Source: Monosporascus cannonballus
Taxonomy: Eukaryota; Ascomycota; Sordariomycetes; Xylariales
Reading direction: 5' to 3'
Length of the DNA stretch: 64,000 nucleotides
NCBI GenBank assembly: GCA_004154925.1
Contig: QJNS01000073.1
Coordinates: 124,001 to 188,000, forward strand
Each line of letters begins with the position of its first letter. Position 1 is the first letter of the stretch. Of the stretch, positions 1 through 12,200 are shown one piece after another. A program made the position numbers and the translations under genes. Below the pieces are notes generated by a model. The model saw only the letters and a program-made list of their open reading frames with translations. It was not told the origin of the DNA and made no database searches.

Positions 1-470
1 CAATTATGTACGATTTAAACCGCCTTATTAAGCTAAAACCCGATATTTCGAATTACGCGTTAAACCTAATAATCGGATAACAAAATAATTAAGGCAAATT
101 TTACTTTATTATATGCTTTTAGTACAAATTAAAAAAAACCGAACTTAATTACGATATTTTAAATAAAAGTTTATAGCTATTATTATGGTATTTCGGAAAT
201 TTAGGTATTTCCAAAAGGGAAACTTATACTAAATTAAGGTTTATACGGATTATCAAAATCTTACCCGATTTACTACGATTAAGGAATTTATAAAACGATA
301 ATTAAAATATGCGGAAAAATTAGCAAACTTTAACTTCATTATTATTTACAAAAAAGGATCAGAAAACGACAAAGTAAATGCTTTAAGCAGGCAATTAAAC
401 TTCGAAAAGAAATTAGTCAAAATTAGCTATATAATTTTCGATACCACCACAGAAGGATAATTACGCTTAT
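1..470 (+). pseudogene. RT end and RNase H domain of the chromovirus
   Basis: The conceptual translation contains LLAIIMVFRKFRYF at the position of the family's 'ELLAIV..F..WR..L' segment, then TDYQNLTRF (the 'TDHKNL.YF' segment), then NALSRQ (the 'DALSR' end of RNase H). These are the usual landmarks of Gypsy RNase H in the right order and spacing. Stop codons interrupt the frame. The start of the domain lies left of the window. Confidence 0.85.
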
Positions 471-599
471 AACAGATTATAACAATTCGGGCAGCACCTT
501 TAGATATATATCAGAAAATCCAGCAATATAACGATAATCTCCCAGAAAACCAAAAAACGGACAAAATACAAATATTAAAAAAATATCAAAAATATTTAA

Positions 600-1600
600 T
601 ACGAAAAATATACGAATATCGATTATACGGATATCCAGGGATCCACAAAACCTAAAAGCAACTTTAACGTATATATTCCTTTCCTAAAATAAAATTAATA
701 ATACAGAAAATCATACGACAATACAATGTTTGTACCAGAATAAAGGCTTAACGACTTAAGCTTTACGGAAAGTTATAGCTATTACCAGTTATAAAACAAC
801 CATGGTATTTAATTATATTTGATTTTATTACCAAACTTTTTATATCAAAAAATCCAATTATAAGAATATATTATAATAGAATTTTCGTAATCGTTAATCA
901 ATTTACAAAATATTCCTATTTTTTATCATATTATAAGGATATAATTGCCGAATAACTGGAATATATTTTTGTCAAACATATATTTAACATATACGGATTA
1001 CTAATAAAAATTATATTAAACAAAAGATCGATATTCGCATCTAAGTTTTAATAAGGCCTAATAGCATAAATCGGCCTAAATCATAAGTTATTTAATATGT
1101 TTAAATTATAAACGGTTAAATAAATAAAACGAATAAATTAAATCTTGGAAATTTATTTACGATATTATATCAATAACGAACAAAATAACTGGGTTAAGAA
1201 ATTACTAATCGCATAGCTAACATATAATATTAGCTACTAAAAAAACATTAATATGATACTTACGAATATAAATTTTGGTTTTATTTCAGAAATTTACCGA
1301 AAAATACGCCATAACGGTTTAATTAATATCTAAAGAATCCTTATATTAAAATAATTACGATAATTGCATCAAAAAATAAGAACAGAACTGGAATTCGTAC
1401 AGAATTAAATAAGCAAATATTATAACCCAAAAAAGTTAAAAGGATTAACCTTCAAAAAGGGGGAAATAATTTTGTTATTATCAAAAACATTTAAATAAAA
1501 GAACCCAGCAAAAAACTTAATTTTAAATATATCAGTCCATATAAAATCACAAAAAAAATCTTAGAAAATAATTACTAATTAAAACTTCCACCAAAAGTTA
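600..1600 (+). pseudogene. Integrase of the chromovirus
   Basis: Translation around 630-660 gives GYPGIHKT, matching the 'GHPG..KT' part of the integrase zinc finger. Around 800-1030 it gives IIFDFITKL and IFVIVNQFTKYSYF, matching the catalytic-core segments 'SMDFI..LP' and 'ILVIVDRLTKYA.F'; the second catalytic Asp is now Asn. The homologous stretch at 36.3-37.2 kb shows the same segments. The frame carries many stops, so this is a dead copy. Confidence 0.85.
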
Positions 1601-1701
1601 AATTCTATCTAATGTTTTATGTTTTTTTATTCGAATTAATAACAAATATAATCAAAATACATACGGCACAAAACGACGTAAAAGTAAAAAACGAACAAAT
1701 A

Positions 1702-1850
1702 TACGAAGTGGAAAAAATATTTAATATACGAAAACAAAACGGATTTACCTAATAGCTAATCAAATAGAAAAAGTATCCGGACTCCGAAAACACCTAGGAA
1801 CCCGTTAAAAACCTTATTAGCGCCCAGCGCCTATTAAAAAACTTTCACCA
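1702..1850 (+). pseudogene. Chromodomain at the integrase C terminus
   Basis: This is the best preserved piece of the left element. It reads YEVEKIFNIRKQNGF, then after one stop LIK, then KKYPDSENTWEPVKNLI. It carries the chromodomain hallmarks: a Y.VE..L start, a W/KK.Y turn, the 'NTWEP..NL' block and a C-terminal helix. Chromodomains of this class of integrase bind methylated histone H3 and steer insertion into heterochromatin, which fits the repeat-dense surroundings. Confidence 0.85.
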
Positions 1851-2500
1851 ATAACAACGGGCGCGTCCTAATTAACAACCGACCAGTCGGTAGCCGAAAT
1901 ATTGGGCCAATCGGCCGTAATATGCATTAACGTGGCAGCCGTAACGGCAGCCTCCAACTATTCTTATTCCTAACGTTTCCGTTCCTCCAGCGTTTCTAGC
2001 GATTATAATTCTTGCTATATTATTTAACCCCTTTCGAACGAAAAAACGCTTTCTGTTTTCGAAAACGGATCAACCGCGCAATAACCTCGTTTATTTCTTA
2101 TTGATGGCGTTTTTGTAATTCCAGGAAACGCTTTTCCGCAAATACCTCCTTATATTTTAAACGTTAATTTTCGGCAGAAATATTCTTTAAAGAAAATAAA
2201 GGAATACCGTTATTATCGCAAAAATAACCACATTTAATATACGTCTTACATTTCAAATCATTTTTTATTATTTCGCACTTTCAACCTTTAAAAATACATA
2301 AGGAATACGACATAACTTTAAAACTGAAATCGTCAAAGATAAAAAGCAGATTTTGACGTTACGTAATAAACCAAGGAACCTAACGACGGTTTTTAATAAC
2401 GCGGGCCAATATTTTGAAAAAAAAGGCTAACTAAAAAAAACAAAAATTTTAAAGGCAAAATTTGGGGAAAAAGAAGATCATATTATAACCCAAGCCAGCT

Positions 2501-2861
2501 GGGCCTACGAAAACGGTCCAGCCAAAATTACAAAGTTACGTTAGTTCAGGGTTACGTAATTAATACTTAGCGGGTCTTAACTAAGCACGACTAAGTACAA
2601 CTAAGCAACATTAAATAACTATTTAACAAAACTGTACTAAACAAAGATAAACAGTAATAAAAAAATCAGGATATATACGTTTATTACTTCCATAATTTAA
2701 ATAACTTTAATTTATAATATAATATCGTTACCCAAGAGATCCTTGGTATTACGAGACGTAATACGTTACTGTATCTATTGCTTAAATTCCCACGATACTC
2801 CTGCCAACATAAACCCGTCGACTTAAGGTTTGATAGTTGGTTAAACCGAATAGCCGTTACA
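2501..2861 (+). repeat. 3' LTR of the left chromovirus (copy A)
   Basis: About 361 bp resemble two other blocks in the window (14539-14901 and 31763-32120), all in the same orientation. Shared landmarks are a GGGCC-rich start, 'GTTACGTAA' motifs, 'CTTGGTATTACGAGACGTAA' in copies A and C, and an end near 'CCGTTA(T)ACA'. Copy A stops matching the others immediately after this end, as expected for a 3' LTR, whereas copies B and C continue into leader sequence. The left edge is set by similarity and may be off by tens of bases. Confidence 0.75.
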
Positions 2862-4449
2862 AATCGACGAATTCGAAAAAGCTCGTATTACGGGTATTTA
2901 ATACGAATCTTCTGACGTAATTGCGATCGGTCGTTAATTCGACATTTTTCGTAAGGCCGAATTCGTCCTTAACATAATTATTATTAAAAAATATTAGTTT
3001 CTTAATATAACGGAAATTAATTTTTAATCGTCCGTTATAACTGCAAAAATTTAACTTTAACATCATTTTATAGGTTTGCAAATTTAGCTTTTTTTATAAA
3101 TATTACGATCTTTTTTTATTATTGCGCTATTGATTTTCGATTCAGCGCAATTTTAAGGTACCTTTATAAATAAGGCTATATTTTAAAGGCCGTTATGCCG
3201 TTATATTCCCCGTTAACAAATATTGTCCGCCCATTTTCTAATACTTTAACGAAATTTTAATACTTATTAATAATTATAATTAAAAATGGTTTTACAGGGT
3301 AAGATTATTACAAAATCCAAGTACGTTAAACACATTCAAAACGGCACCTTATTTTCAATTAATAATAAATTATATTCCGGTTATTTAAGCGTTATTCTTT
3401 GTAAAAAATTTAATATTTTTAAGTCTTTTTCGTGTTTTACGGCTAACAAATTTAATAAACGTATTTACCTTTTGCTGTTATATATTTTTAATCGCTTTCC
3501 GATATTCTTACGTTAATTCTTTTAAAGCTTAATAATAAATTGTAAAATTTTATTTTCGAAATAAAAATTCCATTTTTTTATATTGCTTATTGGTTTTGAA
3601 TTTGTATATAATAAAGTAATTATTCGCCAAAACTTAAAAGCAAATATATAATTAGGTAATATTTTAATATTATTTTTCCAATTTTATTCAAAATTGTGTT
3701 TTGTAATTTTTGTAATTATTAAGTAATCAATTTCCGATCGAATTATTATTTCACGATTTTTAGATTATTTTATTCTTTATATACGTATTTAATTTTTTGT
3801 AACGCTGGAAAATCTTAAGGGCGTGTTAGAAATGTTTTTGAGCTTTTTACGTATTATATTCGGCGGGCCAGCCTTTTTATTTAATTAGATATTCGAGCTA
3901 TTCCTGATTATTTCGTTAAAGAACGATATTTTTTACCATTTATTATGTTTGTTTCTTTATTAGATCCGGTCACATTATTTAGACGTCGTTCGGTTTTCGG
4001 TTCTATTACAGTTTTAATACGAACATTAGAAATATATGATATATCCGTTAATATTTAGTAAAATAAATTATTTTATAGGTTTCAAAACGTATTTGGTTAT
4101 AACCGCAATCCCAGTATAAATATATATAAAGTTTTTATTCTTAAACTTAAATTTTTTAATTAATAAATTTATTTATTCTTTTAATTAGATTTCCATAAAC
4201 GTATAAGGTTAATATAATACTTTTTCTAGGCTGCCGCTATTTTCTTCTAAAATTTGTATATTATTCAACGAATAACCGTTATTTTCTCAAAATGGTCCAT
4301 AATTCCTTCTATTTATGTTTTAAACTTTTATAAAAGGATTTTACTATCTTTAAATAATATCTTTATAAGGTTTTAAACGGAAAATGGCCGATAGATACGT
4401 TCCGTTTATTTATCAGTTTGCAAATAATAAATGATCAACATTTGCCGCT

Positions 4450-4690
4450 TTATTTTTCGCTTTTCGTAAAATTCCGCCTAAAATTAACTTATTAATAACT
4501 TATTTTTATTGTTAATAATTTTAACCGGGGTATCAAATCGGTATTTTACTCTATCATAAAAAAATTAAGCTAATTCAGTTACGTTTAAAGTTTTACCCGT
4601 AAAAATAAATAATCTTAATTTCGTAAAGCGGTTGACGATTACCAGAATTATATCGTACTTTAGCCCGTCTACACCTAGGCTTTTAGAAAG
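4450..4690 (-). pseudogene. Integrase core of the minus-strand Gypsy relic
   Basis: The minus-strand translation reads YDIILVIVNRFTKLRLFI, then a segment resembling 'ELA..F.DRV..R...P..II...': the integrase core pattern 'YDSILVVVDRFTK...FIP...T..ELA..F.DR'. The catalytic Asp of 'VVDR' is Asn here, a G-to-A change of the RIP kind. Stops lie on both sides. It differs in sequence from the plus-strand chromovirus integrase, so it belongs to another family or lineage. Confidence 0.75.
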
Positions 4691-6229
4691 TCTCATATTA
4701 AATCCTAACAAGGTTTTTTAGAAAAATTACTTATATAACGATAAGGGCTGTAATTATCCATATAATTTATAGCGTAACTTTATTATACCTGAAATACTTA
4801 GGTATTACTTGATATATTTTCGGATATCGTTCGCTAGATTTTCTTAATAAAGCTTTTAACTATTAATTTTAACGTACAAATATAACCTATATATTTTGCC
4901 CTTAAATTATTATAATATTAATTAATCAATTATTTCTATAATATGTCCTATAGCGGGATTACGAATTTATCTCGATAATATAAAACTTTATTAACATCTA
5001 AAAAATATCTGTTTTTTTATTCCGATTTAACGTTTAATTTTCTACATTAAGTTTATAATATTTAAGTTTTTAATATGTAACTTTCGAACCTCATCGTAAA
5101 ATTATCGAAAGACTTTCGGCTATAATCCTATTTCGTTTTTGGCTAGGTGTTTAGCTAAAAAACGTAAAACGGAGTAATTATAAATAATAATTTTAATATT
5201 AATTTCGTCCTCCTGAAATTCCTTAAAGTCCCATTATAATACAATAATAATTTGCGGTTACCGTTATTTAACTATTAATCATATTAATATTGCAATTTAT
5301 GCTTATATTACTATTAGTAAACCATAAATTCGACAAATATATATTTTTTTATTTTCCTTTTTTGAAAGATTTTTACGACCATACAACAAAAGTTTTCCGT
5401 TTCTTTTATGTAAATAATAATTATTTAAATTTCCGTCACTTAAAGTCTATATTAAAATTTTGCAACAAACAAACTTTAGGTTATTTTTATAAAGCCTTTT
5501 GCTCCTTTATAATACTTTAAATCGCGTTATATATTTGCAATCGTTTTCCGTACGTTTTCCGGTATATTATTCGTAAATTCGAAGTTCTTAAATAACGTAC
5601 GGATTACATATTTATACGCGATTTCCGGTAATATGTAATCCGAGCGTTTAAATACCTTATCCACTGGATTAACGGCGCTCGGTTAATATTAAATCTTAAA
5701 ATTAAATACATAAGGCGGTAAACTTAACCGGCTAACCTCTTTTAAAGGTTATACGCCGGTATTTGTATTATATTTTTAACGCTATATTATCGATTAGTAT
5801 TAAGAAACTTTTTTCTCTACCCTTAAAATATTATCGTTAATATTCCAAGCTTTTTATAATCGCCAATAATTTTATTACTTTATAACCTACCGCTTTTCGG
5901 TTGGACTTTATTTTCGCGATTAATAAATAATTAGGCGATAATACTTTTCGTATTTTTGTAAAAATATCTTTAATATAGCTTTTACCGAAACGTCTATTTT
6001 AACACTGGTATTTCTGGTGTTATTTTAATATCGGAAAATAATCGCCAACTGAAAAATATGTTTTACATTTCGGAATACCTTTTTAATTTTTTCGAACTAC
6101 CAAAATTGTATTACTTTATTTTGCCTTTATGCTTTTTTTAAATGCCTAATAATAAATTCAATAATACGTAAGTAATAAACGATAAATTTCTAACAAAAAT
6201 TTGCAAATCCTAAAAATATTTAAATATTA

Positions 6230-6690
6230 TAAATTAAGTTTGATTTTGCTTATATTTTAATAAATTCGATTGATTACCGATTTAGCTTTAAGCCGTTAAT
6301 ATTAATTACAAATCTTAAAAACTTTATTTTTTTTAGAAAAATTTGAACTTATAATTTTGATAAATAATTAATATTATAATCATTATTCATAAATTAGCTA
6401 GATATATTTCGTATGTTTTTGTTTCGTTATTCGAATAAATAACTATATTGTTTAAATATTTTACGTATATACAATTAATTTATTTAATTAATATTTTATA
6501 TACAAAGATTTAAAACGTAATTAATATATTAATAAACTCCCATAATATAACCGTATATTTAAGTTGCCCGTACTATATTTAGAAAACGATTTTGTTATTA
6601 ACTTCTTGTTTCAGCCTAATACGATAATAAATATCCTTGAAATTAATTTTCAAAAATTCTTTAATTAATCTTAAGCGATTTATTATTTTT
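6230..6690 (-). pseudogene. Reverse transcriptase core of the minus-strand Gypsy relic
   Basis: The minus strand gives LKINFKDIYYRIRLKQ at about 6.66-6.61 kb, matching the RT segment 'FSKIDLR.AYHQIRI', then YGQLKYTVILWEFIN, matching 'YGHFEYLVMPFGL.N'. At about 6.48-6.40 kb comes IVYT-stop-NI followed by LFIR and KQKHTKYI, which occupies the place of 'YLDDILIYS....H..HV'. The catalytic YLDD is destroyed. The spacing between segments is that of a normal RT palm. Confidence 0.75.
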
Positions 6691-9040
6691 GAAATTCAGA
6701 ATATAAAATATCTGTTTTTTATAATTATCTAATTTGACCCCTTATAATTAAGGTATTATTATAAATTGCCGTTTTTTTTAAATACGAATAATATTAATAG
6801 TTTTACGTCCGCTTTTGAATAATATATCCGGCATATTTTTTGGTTTTTTCGGATATATTTTTCGAATACCTTTTTTTAGGGTTTCGAAATAAGGTAAATT
6901 AGGCCGAACCAAGACGTTTTCCCTAGGATCAGATTTATTACATATTTTGCCTTTAACAGCTAAAATATTTTTTTCGTTATTTTTGGGAAATATATTCGCC
7001 AAAAATTCTTTAAATATATAAAAAAATTAATTATTCCTTATATTTGCCGTTTTTCGAATGCCGGGATATTTAGTTTTTCGGCTAGGTTTATCAAATTAAC
7101 AATAAAAACTTATTTACCGAAAAATACTAGGTTTGCGATTTTTTGCCATTTAACCTTTTGTAATAATAAGTATAACTATTAATATACGGCTATATTTAAT
7201 AAGACATCTAATTTACTTATTCGTGGTTTAAATAATAAAAAGTCGGACGCCTTCCGGTTACGGCATATTACAAAATAAATTTATTGGAATTTTTATTTAT
7301 TCCCGTTACTATTTATTATATTAATAAGAATTTCGTTAACCTTATAACGCTAAATATACGCGCTATCAACGCCAACAAGGCCCGGTATATTTACGGAAAT
7401 TAATTAAAAATTAAGCTTTTTCGCCAACTTTTTCCTTACAATAATTATTTATGCTTTAATATTTATATTTATTTATATTGTTATATTCCTTATATTTCTC
7501 TTAATAAGTACTCTCTTTTTAAAAAACGGCTGTATTTTAATAGTCCTATAATTATTAGCCGAAATGGACTAAACGTATACGTTTATTTCGGCTTCTTTTT
7601 TCAGTTTATATTTAGGGATTAATTTAATTTATCATTATATATTATAACGTTCTATACGGCCTTTGAAAATCGAGTTTCGTATAGCCGAGATAATAAGGTT
7701 TTCGTATCTTTTTTAGGTTTGCAATTTACGGTTTTAGAATTTAATGTCGCATAATCATAACATTTAAATAAGCCCTTATAAAAATAATAAGTATTAAGTT
7801 TTACAGATGTACTTCGATCGGAATTAAACCGGCGATTATCCGCTTTTCAAATATAATAATGTTTACGGTTTTTATTATTTTTACGTGGCGTTTTTAATTT
7901 CTTTTGAAAATATATTTTCTCGAAGGCGTTAAAATAAGATTATCTATCTTTATTAATACCTTTGGCGAAAAATAATTAGTTTTTTTTGGCTTTTTTTTAG
8001 GTATTTTAATAAGGTTTTGCCTTATTTATTACGTTTTTAATTTATTTTAATTTAATGATTTTTCGTAATAAGGTATTTCGTAACTTTAACGTTAATTTAA
8101 AGTAATTTAAAGCGAAACATTTATTATCCCGGTTATTTTCCGGGTTAAGGGCCTTTGTAAACTTTATTTTATAAATTAAAAGTTTTATGTAATATAAAAG
8201 TATAACGGCAATTAATTTGATTATCATTGCAATTCTATGAACTGTTCCCTATATCTTTTATTTTAAAAATTTTAAGATTACTTCTTTTTCTCTAATAAAA
8301 ATATTAAAGTTTTTTATTTTCAATTTCTTTGTGATTAATGTAATTAAACGTAATACGGTATGATTATTAAACGTTTAACATAAAAAGGTTTATATAACTT
8401 ATTGCTTATTAGATATATATTAAAATATTTTATTTTAACTTTTTTGGCATAAGTTTCTGTAATAAAATTTATTTATCCACGTTTTCAATCGACCTACAGG
8501 AAAACTTTAAGTTATTATAATACGGTATTTATTTATTGCTTTCAGCCTTTTGCGACAATGTTATAAATAACTTATAAAGGCTTAATTTTTTTAACCTAAG
8601 TTATTATTTATTTATCGGCTAGTTATCGAAATAATTTTAAATATTATTTATTTTATTAACGAATAGTTTTTAAAATCTAGTTATTATTAAGGGGTTTAAC
8701 CTTTTTTTATTCTGAATTCCGGGACGCGTTCGTCATATTACGTCCGTTTTCTAACCGTTTAATTAACGGTTATCGGGACGCATTCTTATTTTATGTATAA
8801 GATAAATCGGAATCCGGAGATTATGGTTTTTTATCCGGTAAGGTTTTATTATAGGCTTTTTCGCCTATTTTCGTACCGTAATTGATTATTCGTCGATTGG
8901 GTTCCAATTAGCGGTTTTTTCGACTAATGATTTAGGTTCGTTTTGCAATCGGCGAACTTGGCTTCTGGTAATAATTACGTTAACTTTTATATTAAAAATA
9001 AAAAAATTATAAAATAATACATAATTCTAAGCTAGATAAA

Positions 9041-9217
9041 GTGATCTTCGACCAATTGCAAAGAAAATTCCAAAAAGTAAGTATATTAGGTTACTTTTAT
9101 CTGGCGTTTCCTCTTAGCCGCCAGATAGTGGATTTATATTAGTAAATGTGTCGGTGGCTGATTGGTAGGTGGTCGGCTATCAGTCTTATCCTCATAGGGG
9201 CTGTATTCTCACAATTT
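9041..9217. repeat. 175-bp dispersed repeat, copy 1
   Basis: This block is clearly similar, in the same orientation, to 15216-15391. Shared text includes 'TATTAGGTTACTTT', 'GATAGTGGATTTATATTA' and 'GGGTCGGTGGCTGAT'-like sequence. Copy 1 carries a perfect 9-bp inverted repeat, TATCTGGCG ... CGCCAGATA, separated by 12 bases. It is richer in G and C than its surroundings. The two copies lie 6.2 kb apart and could be LTR ends of one element or two independent insertions; I cannot decide. Confidence 0.7.
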
Positions 9218-12200
9218 TGCATAAAGGTTTTCCGTTATTGTAAACAAAAATTTAAACTTTGGTATTCGTAACTATATAAGATTTTCATTTATAGTTTCAT
9301 AGTAATTGTAATTAATTAATAATATTTAATATAATCTAAATTTTTCCAAAATTTTCGTGATTTATTATTACGGTATACTAATACGTCTTAATTCGTATAT
9401 CCAAAATAATAAATATATTAACAGTTTTTATCGTCGCGTTTACACTATTTTTAATAGCTTTTCTTAATATCTTTAAACTTCGTTATTTTCCAGTTTTTTT
9501 TTTCAAATAATCCTTTTTTAACTTTTTATTTTCCAATCTTTTAAACCTTATTTATATTTCTTCGTATAATAAATTCACTTCTTATATTCGTCATTTTCAT
9601 CGGCATATTTGTCTTCCAAGTTATATTAGCTTTTCTCTATTAATTTATGAGTTTTCGTCTGATTAATTAAGTTATTTTTCCGTATAGTATATAACGTCCT
9701 TTGAGGCGTTTTAGAATGTATCGTTTTTCTAGTAAAAATACAATATAGATTATGCAATTAGTTTTTTCAACACTTTTTTTAGTCGAATTTATAATAAATG
9801 CTAATTAAAAATAAAAATCTAAAATAATTCTTTGGCAATATTTCTTAATTATATGCTTGATTAACCTTTTGCAAACTAATAATTATAGTAATTATAAAAA
9901 CAAAGCGGGTTTTTTTACGAAAATTATTTTTTCTAGGTAATTTCAACAAATTATTCGTTTATTAATGCCGTTTTACAAAGTAATAATTTTAAAATAACAA
10001 TACTATTTTTACCTACCTTATTATTTCCTATTTAACTAGAAAATTCGAGTCTCTTTTAATATACTCGTATATTTTATTAACAAACATGTTTTTTCCAATT
10101 ATTGTATATTAAGTATTTTCGTTATGCATAATATAATACGTATATTTTATTATATTGATTAATGACTTTGAAATAAACGTTTTTTATTTATTCTTAATAT
10201 ATCTTTATTTATTTTTCAAAGCGCATTATTATTTTTCCAATGTTTTCTAGCTTAGTTTCTAGGCCTGTCATATTCCGCGTCGGATTTCCTTTCGTAATAA
10301 CTTCATTATGTATCAAATTTAAATTATGTTAATATCTTTGTTGTCGTTTTTTTATTTATTTCTTGATTATTGTTTCGAAACCAATACCTACTTATTTTAT
10401 CATAATATATTAGATTTTATAAAAATACTGATATTATATATTATTTTGCTATAATTATAATATTTAACTGAATTCCTATTCGTATGTTAAACCGTTTCTA
10501 AGTCTATATGTTCTGGGTTTATACAATGAAATTTAAAATATTTGGCGTATTTTTTAGTTAACTAAATAGTTTTCATTTTTTAAAATACATTATCGTTATT
10601 TTCTGTTTGCCGTTCGTAGAACTTATAATTAATTTTAAAATTTCGATCATATATTAATTGAAGGTTTGAAGTTTGAAAAACGTAATAATTTTATTCTTAA
10701 GGTTATGAATAATATTTTAAATAATATCGCTATATGAATATATTCTTCGTCGTCATTTTATTTTCTTTTGGCTATAAAATTCGGAAATACTATTGTATAT
10801 TTCGAAAATGGGTTTTTTATCATAATTAAATAATTTGTTAAATTGCCTGACGTTTTTTTCGAAATTTTCTAAAATTGTTTTTAACTTATTTTCGAAATTA
10901 ATATAATCGCGAAAAAACTTTCAAATAAATACTTTTTAATGGGCCTTTTCGTATTTCAAATAGTTTTCTATAGTAAGTTCGAACCAATTAAATGCGTTTT
11001 CTGTTAGAAAAGCCGTAACCGCAAAAGTTGTATTCGCCGGTTTTTCGAGTTCTTAAATTTTAGGATGTATTTTTCCTTAACTAAAATATTATGCATATTT
11101 TTTTATTATAAAATTAAAGCCTTTTAACCTTAAGCTTTAATGTATTCGTTTACCTTAAACTTATTGAAATTTATTATATTTAAACGTTTAATTCCAAATT
11201 TTTTTGTCGAAATTCAATTCCCATTAAAAATGTAATGCCTTATTCGTTAATTAATATAATAATTAAAGATATTATTCAAGGTTTAACGATATTTCTAATA
11301 GAAATTTGTAATATATAAAGATTAAACGGTTTAATAAATTATTAAACTTTAGTTTTACGAGTTTTCATTAATAAAAATATTATAGAAATTAAATAATAGA
11401 TATAATAATTGATTACGCTTCGTAATACAGAAAACGTCTTGGATAATAATATCTTAGAATAAATTAAAGTTATTTAAATTATGGAAATAATAAATTTTTA
11501 CATGTAAATTCGACTTATTAGCTTATTAAAAATAAATAGGTAACCCGGCTTACTAGATTATTACCAGTAACATGATGATCTGTTACGTGATCTGGTCTAC
11601 TTATATTTTTAGCCGTTTCTATTACGGCCGTTTCAGAAGACCGTGGCTTGTTAGAATGTGATACAGTAATGATATTTTCATTTTTTCGAATACGGAAAAA
11701 GTATATAAAATATATATGTAAAAGTTTTCAAACATTGTATATAAAATGGTAAATTATTTATTAAATCAAAAAGAGTTGTAAATGAAAATAATAATAATAT
11801 AATATATATTATCATTTTAAAATATACTATAATATCATTCTAATAATTGTTATTTTAAAAAATAAATACACATTAATAACCATAACAAAGTTATAAATCT
11901 TTTTTCATTGTGCTAAGTATTATAAAAGATTTGTTTCAAATTTCGAAAGAATTAGTATTTATTTAATTATTTAAATTGAAACTTTTTTAAATAAATATTA
12001 TAATTCACAAACACAGTTTAAATATTAAAAATGTAATGATTAACAAACTAATATTATTTTTATACAATTTAATATATTTCGTGACATTCAAAACCAATAA
12101 TCCGAATTATGTATTAAACGTAATAATGAAATAATATAATAATTAAAGAATATTATATTTGATAATACTATGTTTTCTAAAAAGTCTATAATTATTATTA

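Larger units (their letters stand above)
1..2861 (+). mobile_element. 3' part of a RIP-degraded Ty3/Gypsy chromovirus
   Basis: The window opens inside the pol gene of an LTR retrotransposon. Reading the plus strand through stops gives, in order, the end of reverse transcriptase and the RNase H domain (about 1-460), the integrase (about 600-1600), a chromodomain (1702-1850), an untranslated tail, and a 3' LTR ending near 2861. The order RT, RNase H, integrase, chromodomain defines chromoviruses of the Ty3/Gypsy class. The same sequence recurs from about 35.73 to 37.67 kb, which confirms one family. Stops and replacements are of the C-to-T and G-to-A kind, as expected from RIP. Nothing here can be expressed. 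Confidence 0.9.
2862..9030 (-). mobile_element. Minus-strand Ty3/Gypsy relic
   Basis: Reading the minus strand from about 9.0 kb down gives pol in the order reverse transcriptase (about 6.7-6.2 kb) then integrase (about 4.7-4.45 kb), the Ty3/Gypsy order. The region abuts the left chromovirus LTR at 2861. It is AT-rich, and many stops break every frame. Short open frames of 60-80 codons inside it (for example minus 7002-6778 and 8227-8042, plus 3286-3516 and 5290-5520) are remnants or chance frames, not genes. I found no LTR pair, so both ends are provisional. Confidence 0.65.
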
